From: Leucobacter sp. OH1287
GTDB taxonomy: Bacteria > Actinomycetota > Actinomycetes > Actinomycetales > Microbacteriaceae
Reading direction: 5' to 3'
Length of the DNA stretch: 64,000 bases
Assembly (NCBI RefSeq): GCF_003859945.1
Contig: NZ_RQYM01000005.1
Span: 1 to 64,000, forward strand
Part shown: in pieces, positions 36,354 to 46,066 of the stretch
Layout: each line of letters opens with the position of its first letter
Numbering within the stretch: the stretch's first letter is position 1
Program-made: the position numbers and the translations under genes
The notes under the pieces: model-generated
What the model was told of the DNA's origin: nothing
What the model saw: only the letters and a program-made list of their open reading frames with translations
Database searches by the model: none

Positions 36354-38414
36354 TTACAGGTGTCCTGCCTGCCGCATCTGCCGCAGCTGCTGTTTCAGCT
36401 CCGCAACCTCGTCCCGCAGACGCGCTGCGAGCTCAAACTTCAGATCGGAGCTGGCGGCCAGCATCTGCTCGGTCAGCTCCGCGATCAGTTCCTCAAGCTG
36501 TTCGGCGCCTGAGCCCGCAACCGCGTTTGCCGCGGCGGATCCCTTGCTCGCCCGCTTCGCGGACTTCCCCTTGCCGATGCCCGAGGTGTCTGCCGCCTCC
36601 CTCGCGAGCAGCTCGGTGATATCCGCAATTTTCTTGCGCAGCGGCTGCGGATCAATCCCGTGTTCACGGTTGTAGGCGAGCTGAAGCTGCCTGCGCCTCG
36701 CGGTCTCATCGATTGCCTGCTGCATTGCCTTGGTGACGCGATCCGCGTACATGTGCACCTCACCGGAGACGTTACGGGCCGCACGCCCAATTGTCTGAAT
36801 CAGCGAGGTTGCTGAGCGCAGGAAGCCCTCTTTATCTGCGTCGAGGATCGCAACGAGTGAAACCTCCGGCAGATCGAGGCCCTCGCGCAGCAGGTTAATA
36901 CCGACCAGCACATCAAAAACACCCGCGCGCAGCTCAGTTAAGAGCTCAACCCGCTGCAGCGTGTCAATGTCCGAGTGCAGGTAGCGCACCTTCACACCCG
37001 ACTCCTCCAGGAAGGCGGTCAGCTGCTCAGCCATTTTCTTGGTGAGGGTTGTGACGAGCACGCGCTCATCGCGATCCACCCGCTGCCTAATCTGTTCAAG
37101 CAGGTCGTCGATCTGACCGGTTGACGGTTTTACGATAACCTCCGGGTCAACAAGCCCGGTCGGCCTAATAATCTGCTCAACCACGCCGTCGGCTCGCTCT
37201 AGTTCGTAGCTCGCCGGGGTTGCGCTCAGGTAGACAATCTGTCCGACCCGCTCCTGAAACTCGGCAAACTTCAGCGGCCGGTTGTCCATTGCGCTCGGCA
37301 GCCTGAAACCGTGCTCAACGAGGGTGCGTTTCCGGGAGGCGTCGCCCTCGTACATCGCGCCGATCTGCGGTACCGTAACGTGTGACTCGTCGATAACCGT
37401 CAAAAAATCGTCCGGGAAATAGTCGAGCAGACAGTGCGGTGCTTCCCCCGCCTCTCTGCCGTCCATGTGACGTGAGTAGTTCTCAATGCCGGAGCAGAAA
37501 CCGATCTGCTCCATCATCTCCAGGTCGAAGGTTGTGCGCATCCGCAGGCGCTGCTCCTCAACCAGCTTGTTTTGCTGTTTCAGCTCCCGGCAACGCTCCT
37601 CCAGTTCCTCGCGGATCTTCGAAATCGCCCGCTGCATAACCTCGGTGCTTGCAACATAGTGGGATCCGGGAAACACCGCGACCGTGTCAACGTTTCTGAT
37701 CACCTCACCGGTGACCGGGTGGAGATAGCTGAGCGCCTCAATCTCGTCGCCGAAGAACTCGATCCTGATCGCGAGCTCCTCATACATCGGGATGATTTCA
37801 ACCGTGTCGCCGCGCACCCGAAAGTTACCGCGGACAAACTCGATGTCGTTTCGCTGATACTGCATATCAACGAGTTTCCGCAGCAGCACATCCCGGTCAA
37901 GCTCGTCACCGACCGCGAGCGGCAACATCGCCTCGTAGTACTCTTCCGGTTTACCGAGACCGTAGATACAGGAGACGGTTGACACAACCACAACGTCGCG
38001 CCTGCTTAAAAGCGCGTTCGTTGTTGAGTGCCGCAGCCGTTCAACCTCCGCGTTAATGCTGGAGTCCTTCTCAATGAAGGTGTCGGTCTGCGGCACATAC
38101 GCCTCGGGCTGATAGTAGTCGTAGTAGGAGACGAAATACTCGACGGCGTTGTTTGGCAGCAGCTGCCGAAACTCGTTAGCGAGCTGCGCGGCGAGGGTTT
38201 TATTGTGCGCCAAAACCAGTGTTGGGCGCTGCACCTGCTCAATCAGCCAGGCGGTTGTCGCCGATTTACCGGTGCCGGTTGCGCCGAGCAGCACAACATC
38301 GGTTTCACCAGCGTTTAGCCTTGCGGCGAGCTCAGCGATCGCGTGCGGCTGATCACCGCTCGGCTGATACTCGCTGATCACCTCAAAGGGTTTAATCTGC
38401 CGCGTAAGCTCCAT
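36354..38414 (-). CDS. uvrB: Excinuclease ABC subunit B
   Basis: A 686-residue helicase-like repair protein. Walker A GATGTGKS is at residues 44-51, the beta-hairpin region [17 protein letters not shown] follows, and the helicase motif TIGRAARN lies near 540. A C-terminal UVR motif ends the protein ([20 protein letters not shown]). The ATG has no Shine-Dalgarno; instead an 11-bp tandem repeat (38415-38436) directly precedes it. It follows ndk by 30 bp and may be cotranscribed with it. Confidence 0.96.
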   Translation of the reverse strand: MELTRQIKPFEVISEYQPSGDQPHAIAELAARLNAGETDVVLLGATGTGKSATTAWLIEQVQRPTLVLAHNKTLAAQLANEFRQLLPNNAVEYFVSYYDYYQPEAYVPQTDTFIEKDSSINAEVERLRHSTTNALLSRRDVVVVSTVSCIYGLGKPEEYYEAMLPLAVGDELDRDVLLRKLVDMQYQRNDIEFVRGNFRVRGDTVEIIPMYEELAIRIEFFGDEIEALSYLHPVTGEVIRNVDTVAVFPGSHYVASTEVMQRAISKIREELEERCRELKQQNKLVEEQRLRMRTTFDLEMMEQIGFCSGIENYSRHMDGREAGEAPHCLLDYFPDDFLTVIDESHVTVPQIGAMYEGDASRKRTLVEHGFRLPSAMDNRPLKFAEFQERVGQIVYLSATPASYELERADGVVEQIIRPTGLVDPEVIVKPSTGQIDDLLEQIRQRVDRDERVLVTTLTKKMAEQLTAFLEESGVKVRYLHSDIDTLQRVELLTELRAGVFDVLVGINLLREGLDLPEVSLVAILDADKEGFLRSATSLIQTIGRAARNVSGEVHMYADRVTKAMQQAIDETARRRQLQLAYNREHGIDPQPLRKKIADITELLAREAADTSGIGKGKSAKRASKGSAAANAVAGSGAEQLEELIAELTEQMLAASSDLKFELAARLRDEVAELKQQLRQMRQAGHL

Positions 38415-38436
38415 AGTTAACCGCTAGCTAACCGCT
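38415..38436 (-). repeat. 11-bp tandem repeat immediately before the uvrB start codon
   Basis: On the minus strand AGCGGTTAGCT is followed by AGCGGTTAACT and then the ATG; 10 of 11 bases agree. It occupies the place where a ribosome-binding site would be expected. Confidence 0.6.
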
Positions 38437-38444
38437 AAAGTGTT

Positions 38445-38861
38445 TTAGTTACCGAACCAGAGAGCGAGCTCACGCGCCGCCGACTCGGGGCTGTCACTGC
38501 CGTGCACCAGATTCTGCTGCACCTTCAGACCCCAGTCGCGACCCAGGTCACCGCGAATAGTGCCAGGCGCGGCGGTTGTTGGATCCGTTGTGCCAGCGAG
38601 CACACGGAACCCGGCAATCACCTGGTCACCGGCAACACGCACAGCAACAACCGGCCCGGAGCCCATAAACTCGAGCAGCGGCTCATAGAATGGCTTACCG
38701 GCGTGCTCCTCATAGTGTGCCTCCAGCAGCTCGCGATCCGGGGTGAAAAGCCGCAGATCCTCGATAACATAGCCCTTCTGTTCGATCCGCCTGAGAATCT
38801 CACCGGTTAACTGACGTCGCACAGCATCGGGTTTCAGCAGCACAAGTGTTGCCTCGCTCAA
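38445..38861 (-). CDS. ndk: Nucleoside diphosphate kinase
   Basis: A 138-residue kinase exchanging terminal phosphates among nucleotides. The active-site histidine is in NLVHGSDSPESA and the start is SEATLVLLKPDAV. A GTG at 38867 would place the start inside the Shine-Dalgarno, so TTG at 38861 (GGAGG five bases upstream) is preferred. In many Actinobacteria ndk follows folC and DUF4233; here the broken DUF418 gene stands between them on the other strand. Confidence 0.93.
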   Translation of the reverse strand: MSEATLVLLKPDAVRRQLTGEILRRIEQKGYVIEDLRLFTPDRELLEAHYEEHAGKPFYEPLLEFMGSGPVVAVRVAGDQVIAGFRVLAGTTDPTTAAPGTIRGDLGRDWGLKVQQNLVHGSDSPESAARELALWFGN

Positions 38862-39028
38862 GAGCACCTCCGTGGTTGTAAATAAAGTTCAAGGGATAAT
38901 TCTGTAGTGATTCAAGAATAGCGGAGTTTGCTGAGTGTGCAGGTAGCCCCGCAGCACTACAAAATCGATGCAAAATCATACTCTGGTTCGATTACCCGAC
39001 GCCGCCAAAATCTCTATAGTTGATGACT

Positions 39029-40321
39029 ATGACAACCACAATCAGGAACCAGAAACCAGTCGGCTCCCCCCGCGTTGTCGCACTCGATGTTCTGCGAGGC
39101 ATCGCGATTATTGGAACACTCGCAACCAACATTTGGATCTTCGCGCTTGCTGGCCAGGACAGCAGTGTCGCCGTAGACGGTGAGATGAATCCGAGCCTGT
39201 TTCAGCAGCTGACCAACCTGGTCACAGACGGTAAATGGATCGGGCTTTTGACGATTATGTTCGGCATCGGCCTTGAGATCCAGCGTCAGAGCGCGATCCG
39301 CCGCGGCCAAAAATGGCCAGGCAGATACCCGTGGCGTGCGGCGCTGTTAATCCTTGACGGACTGCTCAACTACTTCTTCATCTTCGAGTTTGATGTGCTG
39401 ATGGGCTACGGTCTAACTGCCCTGGTGGTCGCGGCTGTGCTCGCGAGGGGTGAAAAGGCGCAAAAGATTTGGATGTGGGTTTGTGTCTCCGTGCACCTGC
39501 TTGTGCACGTCGCAGCAGGGATTGTCGTCACACTGCTCAGCTCTGGCGAGGAAAGCATCTATGAGCAGCAATCTGAAGACTACGAGGAACCGCCAATCGA
39601 CAGCTACTGGGCTGGCGTCGTTTACCGTTTCACCAACTTCTTTAACGGTCGGATGGAAATCCCGATTATGTTCCTGATGGGGCTCGGGCTGTTCCTGGTG
39701 GGTGCGAGACTGTATCGCGCCGGTATTTTCGCGCCAGAGGGTAAGCGGATCCGCCGCATCACCATGCTGCTGTAATTCGGTATCGGGCTCCCCATCGACT
39801 GGGGTCTGAGACCGTTTGGCCCGGAGGCGTTTGGTTCGGTGACACGCTATGTCACCTCCACGATGGTGTCGTTCGGTGTGCTCGCGCTCGTTGCAACCTG
39901 GTACGCAAACCGGAACCGTACCGGGCCGGTCGGTACGTTCTTCACCGTCATCGGCAGGACCGCTCTCAGCTGCTATGTGCTGCAGAACCTGCTCGCCTCG
40001 ATTGTGTTCTATGACTGGGGCTTCGGACTGTCGCGCAGGCTGTCAGAGGAGAACCTTAACTGGGTGACGGTGATTGTCTGGGCGCTGCTCAGCCTGATAC
40101 TGTTTGGCTTCGCGTGGCTGTGCCTCAGGTTCTTTGGCTGAGGACCGCTGGAGGCGCTGTGGCAGGTGTCCTTTAAGGGAATCAACACGGCGCTTGATCG
40201 CCGCGCGAACCGCCGGGCAGAGCGTCACGCGCAAAAGGGCGGCGACGTGGCGGCCACAGCAGAGCACAGCACAGCGGTAAGCACTGACAGCGCAGCTGAT
40301 GCAGCCGCAGCAGAGCGGTAG
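39029..40321 (+). pseudogene. DUF418-family membrane protein gene with two in-frame stop codons
   Basis: One reading frame runs from ATG at 39029 to TAG at 40319-40321 but is cut by TAA at 39773-39775 and TGA at 40139-40141. The sequence before, between and after these stops stays in the same frame and is coherent DUF418: N-terminal VVALDVLRGIAIIGTLATNI, a series of membrane helices, the C-terminal block GRTALSCYVLQNLL, then GPLEALWQ, the usual C-terminal signature, which lies beyond the second stop. No frameshift is seen. TATAGT (39015-39020) sits 8 bases before the ATG with no ribosome site, so it may be leaderless; an ATG at 39023 is an alternative. Most simply a young pseudogene; read-through is less likely. 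DUF418 function is unknown. Confidence 0.8.
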
Positions 40322-40326
40322 CTTAA

Positions 40327-40377
40327 TCAGTGGGCGGCTCGGCCGCGCGGCAATTACTCAGTGGGCGGCTCGGCCGC
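40327..40377 (-). repeat. 20-bp direct repeat at the 3' end of the DUF4233 gene
   Basis: TCAGTGGGCGGCTCGGCCGC occurs at 40327-40346 and again at 40358-40377. On minus the inner copy encodes the C-terminal AEPPT of the DUF4233 protein followed by GAG TAA; the outer copy, past the stop, would read AEPPTD then TAA. It looks like a 31-bp tandem duplication that includes the stop. Confidence 0.85.
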
Positions 40378-40815
40378 CCACTGCGCCTTCATGCGGTCGA
40401 TCTGGGCGCCCTTAAACAGGCAGAAAACCCACAGGCCACCGAACATTAGCGCGACGATAAGCACACCCGGCAGCCAGATAGCGCAGGCAAACAGCAGAAT
40501 CTGCACAATCCAGCCGATCACAATTCCGAGGTTCGAGCGGCGCATAAACGCCAGCGCGAGCACGCAGAGCAAACAGAGAACAGCTCCGGCGATTAGGCCC
40601 GCCTCCTTCGGCTGAAAAACATTCAAACCAAACAGTGTCAGCCCGACAAGGAAGAGGATCACCAGCTCAAACCCGAGCGTGATCGAAGCGAGAGCCTTCT
40701 GGGTGGATCCGCCCTGGCCCGCCCTGCCGCCTGAGATGCGGGTGGCGCTGTTGAACGCGATCCGCTCGGAGGGAGAGAGCTTCAGCTCGTCGTCGTCTTG
40801 CCGCTGAATAGCCAC
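40354..40815 (-). CDS. DUF4233 family small membrane protein
   Basis: A 153-residue protein with about four hydrophobic helices between residues 42 and 135 and a polar N-terminal third. It matches the DUF4233 proteins encoded next to folC throughout Actinobacteria; function unknown. The GTG start overlaps the folC stop (CTAGTG), so translation is coupled. The C terminus lies inside a duplicated segment. Confidence 0.85.
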   Translation of the reverse strand: MAIQRQDDDELKLSPSERIAFNSATRISGGRAGQGGSTQKALASITLGFELVILFLVGLTLFGLNVFQPKEAGLIAGAVLCLLCVLALAFMRRSNLGIVIGWIVQILLFACAIWLPGVLIVALMFGGLWVFCLFKGAQIDRMKAQWAAEPPTE

Positions 40816-42386
40816 TAGTTAAACCACCCCTCTGCTTTTGCGACACTGATTGCCTCGCCCGCGAGCAACACCGAGCCGATAACCAAAACACCGCGGCCGT
40901 CTTGCTCCCCCGCCCACTGCCGAGCCGTCGCAAGCGCGTCAGCAACCGAGTCGGCGACCGTGTTTGTGACACCCGCGAAACACTCATCTGCGTAAGCCCA
41001 CAGCGCATCCTCTGTCAGTGAGCGTTCACTGTTGATCGGGGTGAGAACCGCGAAGTCTGCAACAGCGGCGAGTTGCCCGAGAACGCCCGCAGCGTCCTTC
41101 TCCGCGAGCACACCGCAGACAACCGCGAGCTCGGCAAACTGGAACGCCTCCCGGAACGCGGAAAGGCTCGCCCTGATACCGTGCGGATTGTGGCCGGCGT
41201 CAACAATAACCGTCGGCTCGTGACCGATCAGCTGCAGCCTGCCCGGCGAGGTTGCCGCGGCAATACCGGCGGCAACGATTTCCTCACCGAGCGGTTTTTC
41301 GGCGCCAAAGAACGCCTCAACAGCGGCCAGCGCAAGCGCCGCATTCTCGGCCTGGTGGCTGCCAAACAGCTGCAGCAGCAGGTCATCGTAACTGCCGCCA
41401 ATCCCCCGAACGGTCAACTGGCGACCCCCGACGGCCGCCTGATCAGCTGTGACGGCGAAGTGCTGGTCCGCAAAATAAGCCGGTGAGCCGGTGTTTTCTG
41501 CAGCAGCCGCAATCGCCTCAGCGGCTGCCGGATCCTGCGCCGCGCTAACAACAACGCTGCCGGGTTTAATAATGCCCGCCTTGGTTTGTGCGATCTCTGC
41601 GATGGTGGATCCGAGAATCGCGGTGTGGTCGAGGTCGATAGGTGTGAAAACAGCGACGGCGGCGTCCGCAATATTGGTTGCGTCCCAGGTGCCGCCCATC
41701 CCCACCTCTAGCACAGCAACATCAACGGGCGCGTCCGCGAACGCGCACAGCCCGAGCACAACCAGCGCCTCAAAGAAGGTTATCGGGCCCTGGTCCTTAG
41801 CGGCGAGCTCCTCGTCAACAATGTGGATCAGCGGCTCCAGCGCGAGCCAGCTCGACAGCAGTTCAACGCCGTTAATCGGCTCCCCCGAAACCTCGAAGCG
41901 CTCCGTGAAACTCGTCAGGTGCGGGCTCGTCATCAGCCCGACTGTTAAGCCGTGCTCCCGCAGCAGGCTCGCGATAATCCGGCTCGTCGAAGTTTTGCCG
42001 TTGGTGCCGGCAACCTGAATAACCGGGAACTGCTGCTGTGGCGCGCCCGCGTACTCGGCGAGTCGCCTCACCGGTTCGATACGCGGCCGCGGGTTTGCCT
42101 CACCGGTGCGGGTGAGCAGTGCCTGATAGACCCGCTGGGCGGCGCTGTTTCCCTCCGCGCTGATCAGCGAGTCGGTGATTTCGTCGTAGGCCGCCGCAAG
42201 CCGTGACGGCGCATAGTTTTCTTCACTGTCATCGGCTGTTTCGTCATCGAGTAGCGGGTTTAGCAGGCGCATCGCCTCCGCTGCCTCCGCTTTCGCGTGC
42301 TCGGTTGTAAAACCGGCTGCCTCGTTCGCCTGATCCCACGGATCCGGTGTGTTTAGCGGTTCACTGTCGTGCTGTTCTGGTTCCAT
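40815..42386 (-). CDS. folC: Folylpolyglutamate synthase / dihydrofolate synthase
   Basis: A 523-residue Mur-ligase-type enzyme adding glutamates to folates. The ATP site is GTNGKTSTSRI near residue 127, with TSPHLTSFTERFEV and GMGGTWDATNI following, and DAGHNPHGI in the C-terminal domain. About 75 acidic residues (DDETADDSEEN) precede the usual N terminus, so the protein is longer than common FolC or the true start is further in; I kept ATG at 42386, 11 bp after ileS. It continues into DUF4233. Confidence 0.92.
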   Translation of the reverse strand: MEPEQHDSEPLNTPDPWDQANEAAGFTTEHAKAEAAEAMRLLNPLLDDETADDSEENYAPSRLAAAYDEITDSLISAEGNSAAQRVYQALLTRTGEANPRPRIEPVRRLAEYAGAPQQQFPVIQVAGTNGKTSTSRIIASLLREHGLTVGLMTSPHLTSFTERFEVSGEPINGVELLSSWLALEPLIHIVDEELAAKDQGPITFFEALVVLGLCAFADAPVDVAVLEVGMGGTWDATNIADAAVAVFTPIDLDHTAILGSTIAEIAQTKAGIIKPGSVVVSAAQDPAAAEAIAAAAENTGSPAYFADQHFAVTADQAAVGGRQLTVRGIGGSYDDLLLQLFGSHQAENAALALAAVEAFFGAEKPLGEEIVAAGIAAATSPGRLQLIGHEPTVIVDAGHNPHGIRASLSAFREAFQFAELAVVCGVLAEKDAAGVLGQLAAVADFAVLTPINSERSLTEDALWAYADECFAGVTNTVADSVADALATARQWAGEQDGRGVLVIGSVLLAGEAISVAKAEGWFN

Positions 42387-42397
42387 CTGGCACCTGC

Positions 42398-45300
42398 TTA
42401 TGCGTCGGCTGCTGCTGAGGCGGTGAGCGCGATCTGCAGCGGTGATTTCGCGGCGCCGAGCGCCTTCTCAACGGTTGTTTCAAAGGCGTTAGCGAGGCCG
42501 TGCCGGCCTGCAGCCTCGGCGGAATCGGCTATCTCGATGCTGGTTGCGAGTGTTTCGGCCGCGATCAGCTCACTGTGCTCTCGCAGCGCTGCGGCAAGCT
42601 CAACCCCGCCGTCAGCTGCTCCCGCACCACCCGCGGCCGCAGCGGCTGGCGCGTGCAGCACCAGCGCGATCCGGTCGCTAACCTGCAAACCGGCTGCCTT
42701 ACGAGCCTCCTGCACCGCGCGGATCGCGTCACGCGCAATACCCTCGGCGCTCAGCTCCGGGGTGATAGCGGTGTCGAGGATCACGAACCCACCGCCGGCG
42801 GTTAGCGCCAGCGCGGAGTCGGTTGCGGTCTCTTCACCAGCGACGAGGGTGAGCTCGTACTCGTGCGGTTCCAGCGCGATCCCACCGGCAACAACCTCGC
42901 CGTTTGTTTCGCTCCAGTCGCCCGCCTTTGCGGCCTTAATCGCCTGCTGCACAGCCTTACCGAGGCGTGGACCCGCGGCCCTCGCGTTAACTGTGAGAGT
43001 TGAGGTGACACCGTATTCAGCGCCAGATGACTCGGTTAGCCGACTGAACTCAACCTGTTTAATGTTCAGCTCCTCGCGGAGAATGTCGTCGAACTGCCTG
43101 AGCTGCTCCGGCTGCGCTGTTACAATGGTGAGTTTAGCGAGCGGCAGACGCACACGCAGCTGCTGCTGTTTGCGCAGCGACAGCGCCTGTGAGGTGATCT
43201 GACGCAGCTCGTCCATTGCGTTCTCCAGCTCAGGTTCACGCGCAAAAACGCTGCTGTCTGGCCAGTCGGTAAGGTGTACGGAGCGGCCGCCGGTGAGGGC
43301 TCGCCAAATATCCTCGGTGACAAGCGGCGCGAGCGGCGCGGCAACCCGGCAGAGTGTCTCCAGCACCGTGTAGAGGGTGTCGAACGCTTGCCTGTTTTCT
43401 GGCCTGCCGTTCTCGCCGTCGGTTCCCTCCCAGAAGCGGTCGCGTGACCGGCGCACATACCAGTTCGTCAGCACCTCCGCGAAAACCCTGAGGTGTGCAG
43501 AGGCGGTTGTTGTGTCGAGCTCGTCGAGCGCGGTTGCAACATCGTCCACCAGCGCACTCAGTTTGCTGAGAATGTATTTATCGAGCGGATCGCTCGGGTT
43601 CGGGTTGAACTCCGGTTCAACACTGTCCGCGTTGGCGTAGAGGGTGAAGAAGTACCAGGTGTTCCAGAGCGGCAGCAGGAACTGTCTAACGCCCTCGCGG
43701 ATCCCCTCCTCGGTGACGATCAGGTTACCGCCCCGCACAACCGGCGACGCCATCAGGAACCAGCGCATCGCGTCGGATCCGTCACGGTTAAAGACCTCGT
43801 TAACGTCCGGGTAGTTGCGCAGCGACTTCGACATTTTATTGCCGTCACTGCCGAGCACAATACCGTGGCTGATGACGTTCTTAAACGCTGGGCGACCAAA
43901 CAGCGCGGTTGATAGCACGTGCTGCACATAGAACCAGCCGCGGGTTTGCCCGATGTACTCAACAATAAAGTCAGCGGGCTGGTGGGTTTCGAACCATTCC
44001 TGGTTCTCGAACGGGTAGTGCGCCTGGGCGAACGGCATGGATCCGCTGTCGAACCAAACATCGAGCACGTCCTCGATCCGGCGCATAGTTGCCGCGCCCT
44101 CCGGTGCGTCCGGGTTTGGGCGGGTGAGGTGGTCAATGTATGGGCGGTGCAGGTCTACCTCACCGGCCTCGTTAACTGGCAGGCGCCCAAAATCCCGCTC
44201 GATTTCGGCGATGGATCCGTACACATCAACACGCGGGTACTCGGGGTTGTCACTCAGCCACACCGGGATCGGGGTGCCCCAGAACCGGTTGCGGCTGATG
44301 GACCAGTCACGCGCACCCTCCAGCCACTTACCGAACTGGCCGTGTTTCACGTTCTCCGGCACCCAGCGGATCTGCTCATTGGCGGCGAGCAGCGCGTCTT
44401 TGATCTCGGTGACGCGGATAAACCAGCTGGAAACAGCCTTGTAGATAAGCGGTGTGCGGCAGCGCCAGCAGTGCGGGTAGGAGTGCACATAGCTTGCCTC
44501 GCGAACCAGTCTGCCGTCAGCCTTTAGTCGCCTAATGATTGTCCGGTTTGCCTCAAAGGCATGCACACCAACAATGTCGGCGAGCGGGCCGCCGTTAAAC
44601 AGCGGCAGGAACTCGGCGGCATCGTTGAGTGACATAACAACCGGGATGCCGTAGCGGGCGTTAACGATCTGGTCGTCCTCACCGAAGGCTGGTGCCTGGT
44701 GAACGATGCCGGTGCCGTCCGCTGTCGAAACATAGTCGGCGACGGTGATAATCCAGGCGTTTTCGGTGCCGTAGGTTTCGGCATCCGCGAAGGTGTCCCA
44801 CAGCGGCTGGTAGCTGATGTGCTCCAGCTGGCTGCCGGTAAAGCGCGCGCTAACAGCCGCCTCCGCGTCCTCCGCCGACTCGTAACCGAGCTCCCGGTGG
44901 TGGGCGGCGAGACGGTCTGCTGCGAGCAGATACTCGGCGTCTTGCACACCGTGATCCCGCAGATCAGCGCCACCTGCCGGGCCGGCTGGCACCTTCACAT
45001 ACTCAATCTCAGGGCCAACAGCAACCGAGAGGTTGGTTGGCAGCGTCCACGGGGTTGTTGTCCAGGCGAGCATTCTGACATCGGTGAGGCCAAGCTCAGC
45101 GGCTTTTTCGCCGTGGATCGGGAAGGTCACCGTCACGGACGGATCCTGCCGATCCTGGTAAACATCGTCATCCATGCGCAGCTCGTGGTTAGACAGCGGG
45201 GTCTGGTCACGCCAGCAGTATGGCAGAATCCGCTGCCCCTCATAGGCGAGGCCCTTCTTGTAGAGCTCGGCAAACGCCCAAATAACGCTCTCCATGTACT

Positions 45301-45859
45301 CAACGTTGAGTGTTTTGTAGTCGTTTTCAAAGTCGACCCAGCGTGCCTGGCGGGTGACATAGTCCTGCCACTCGCGGGTGTACTGCAGAACAGACTCGCG
45401 AGCTTTCGCGTTGAAGGTTGCGATGCCCATGTCGAGGATTTCACTCTTCTCGGTGATGCCGAGCTGCTTCATCGCCTCCAGCTCAGCGGGCAGGCCGTGG
45501 GTGTCCCAGCCGAAGCGGCGCTCCACCTTGCAGCCGCGCATGGTCTGGAAGCGCGGGAAAATATCTTTGGCGTAACCGGTTAGCAGGTGACCGTAGTGCG
45601 GCAGACCGTTTGCGAACGGCGGGCCGTCATTAAACACCCACTCGGGAGCGTCCTGGCGCGCAGCAATCGAGTCGCGGAAGGTGTTATCTTGCTCCCAGAA
45701 ACCAAGCACCCGCTGTTCAAGCTCGGGGAAACTGGGGGAAGCAACAACCTGGCTAGTGCCGCCTGCCTGGCTGGTGCCGTCGGCCTGGTTTGTTACACCT
45801 GCAGGGTTGACGCTGTCAGCTGCTGTCGCGGGGGTTGTTTGCTTGGGATAGTTAGCCAT
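42398..45859 (-). CDS. ileS: Isoleucyl-tRNA synthetase
   Basis: A 1153-residue class I synthetase of the long eukaryote-like type common in Actinobacteria. HYGH (residues 88-91) and KMSKS in [14 protein letters not shown] (about 675) are the ATP-site signatures; the editing domain has [16 protein letters not shown]. The frame continues upstream through the T-box element, so ATG at 45859 (AAGAGGATTCG before it) is the start. The first 40 residues are low-complexity Ala/Thr/Gly/Ser. Expression is very probably controlled by uncharged tRNA-Ile through the upstream T-box. It is followed by folC. Confidence 0.95.
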   Translation of the reverse strand: MANYPKQTTPATAADSVNPAGVTNQADGTSQAGGTSQVVASPSFPELEQRVLGFWEQDNTFRDSIAARQDAPEWVFNDGPPFANGLPHYGHLLTGYAKDIFPRFQTMRGCKVERRFGWDTHGLPAELEAMKQLGITEKSEILDMGIATFNAKARESVLQYTREWQDYVTRQARWVDFENDYKTLNVEYMESVIWAFAELYKKGLAYEGQRILPYCWRDQTPLSNHELRMDDDVYQDRQDPSVTVTFPIHGEKAAELGLTDVRMLAWTTTPWTLPTNLSVAVGPEIEYVKVPAGPAGGADLRDHGVQDAEYLLAADRLAAHHRELGYESAEDAEAAVSARFTGSQLEHISYQPLWDTFADAETYGTENAWIITVADYVSTADGTGIVHQAPAFGEDDQIVNARYGIPVVMSLNDAAEFLPLFNGGPLADIVGVHAFEANRTIIRRLKADGRLVREASYVHSYPHCWRCRTPLIYKAVSSWFIRVTEIKDALLAANEQIRWVPENVKHGQFGKWLEGARDWSISRNRFWGTPIPVWLSDNPEYPRVDVYGSIAEIERDFGRLPVNEAGEVDLHRPYIDHLTRPNPDAPEGAATMRRIEDVLDVWFDSGSMPFAQAHYPFENQEWFETHQPADFIVEYIGQTRGWFYVQHVLSTALFGRPAFKNVISHGIVLGSDGNKMSKSLRNYPDVNEVFNRDGSDAMRWFLMASPVVRGGNLIVTEEGIREGVRQFLLPLWNTWYFFTLYANADSVEPEFNPNPSDPLDKYILSKLSALVDDVATALDELDTTTASAHLRVFAEVLTNWYVRRSRDRFWEGTDGENGRPENRQAFDTLYTVLETLCRVAAPLAPLVTEDIWRALTGGRSVHLTDWPDSSVFAREPELENAMDELRQITSQALSLRKQQQLRVRLPLAKLTIVTAQPEQLRQFDDILREELNIKQVEFSRLTESSGAEYGVTSTLTVNARAAGPRLGKAVQQAIKAAKAGDWSETNGEVVAGGIALEPHEYELTLVAGEETATDSALALTAGGGFVILDTAITPELSAEGIARDAIRAVQEARKAAGLQVSDRIALVLHAPAAAAAGGAGAADGGVELAAALREHSELIAAETLATSIEIADSAEAAGRHGLANAFETTVEKALGAAKSPLQIALTASAAADA

Positions 45860-46066
45860 CGAATCCTCTTGTGCTAGTTTGAACAAAACCGCACCGGGAC
45901 GAGAATAAACCCGCGGTACCACCCGACTTGACTGTCTGCTCTAACCGGGGTTAAAAGCCAGAAAGCCCACTCAATTATGGCTGTAACGTGCCAACACGTT
46001 CGGTTCTAGTGAGCGGATAAGCCGCCGTTCTTCCGAAAACTCCCCGGTGATTGCCGGATCACAGTC
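45860..46066 (-). promoter_or_regulatory. T-box riboswitch leader of ileS (ultrashort stem I, likely translational)
   Basis: On the minus strand the conserved T-box GGGTGGTACCGCGG lies at 45911-45924; its TGGT bulge can pair with an ACCA tRNA end. Upstream a very short stem CCGG-CAATCA-CCGG (46044-46057) presents ATC, an isoleucine codon, as specifier, followed by GGGGAG and TTCGGAAGAA, the pattern of actinobacterial T-boxes. After the T-box, ACCGC can pair with GCGGT before the ribosome site AGAGGA. No run of T follows, so control is more likely of translation than of termination. Confidence 0.9.

Noticed and set aside
40139-40141. The TGA in DUF418 as a selenocysteine codon
   Set aside because: A TAA also interrupts the gene, no selenoprotein family is involved and no SECIS-like hairpin was noticed.
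44699-45583. A 294-codon plus-strand frame inside ileS
   Set aside because: It is antisense to a clearly conserved synthetase and shows no domain.
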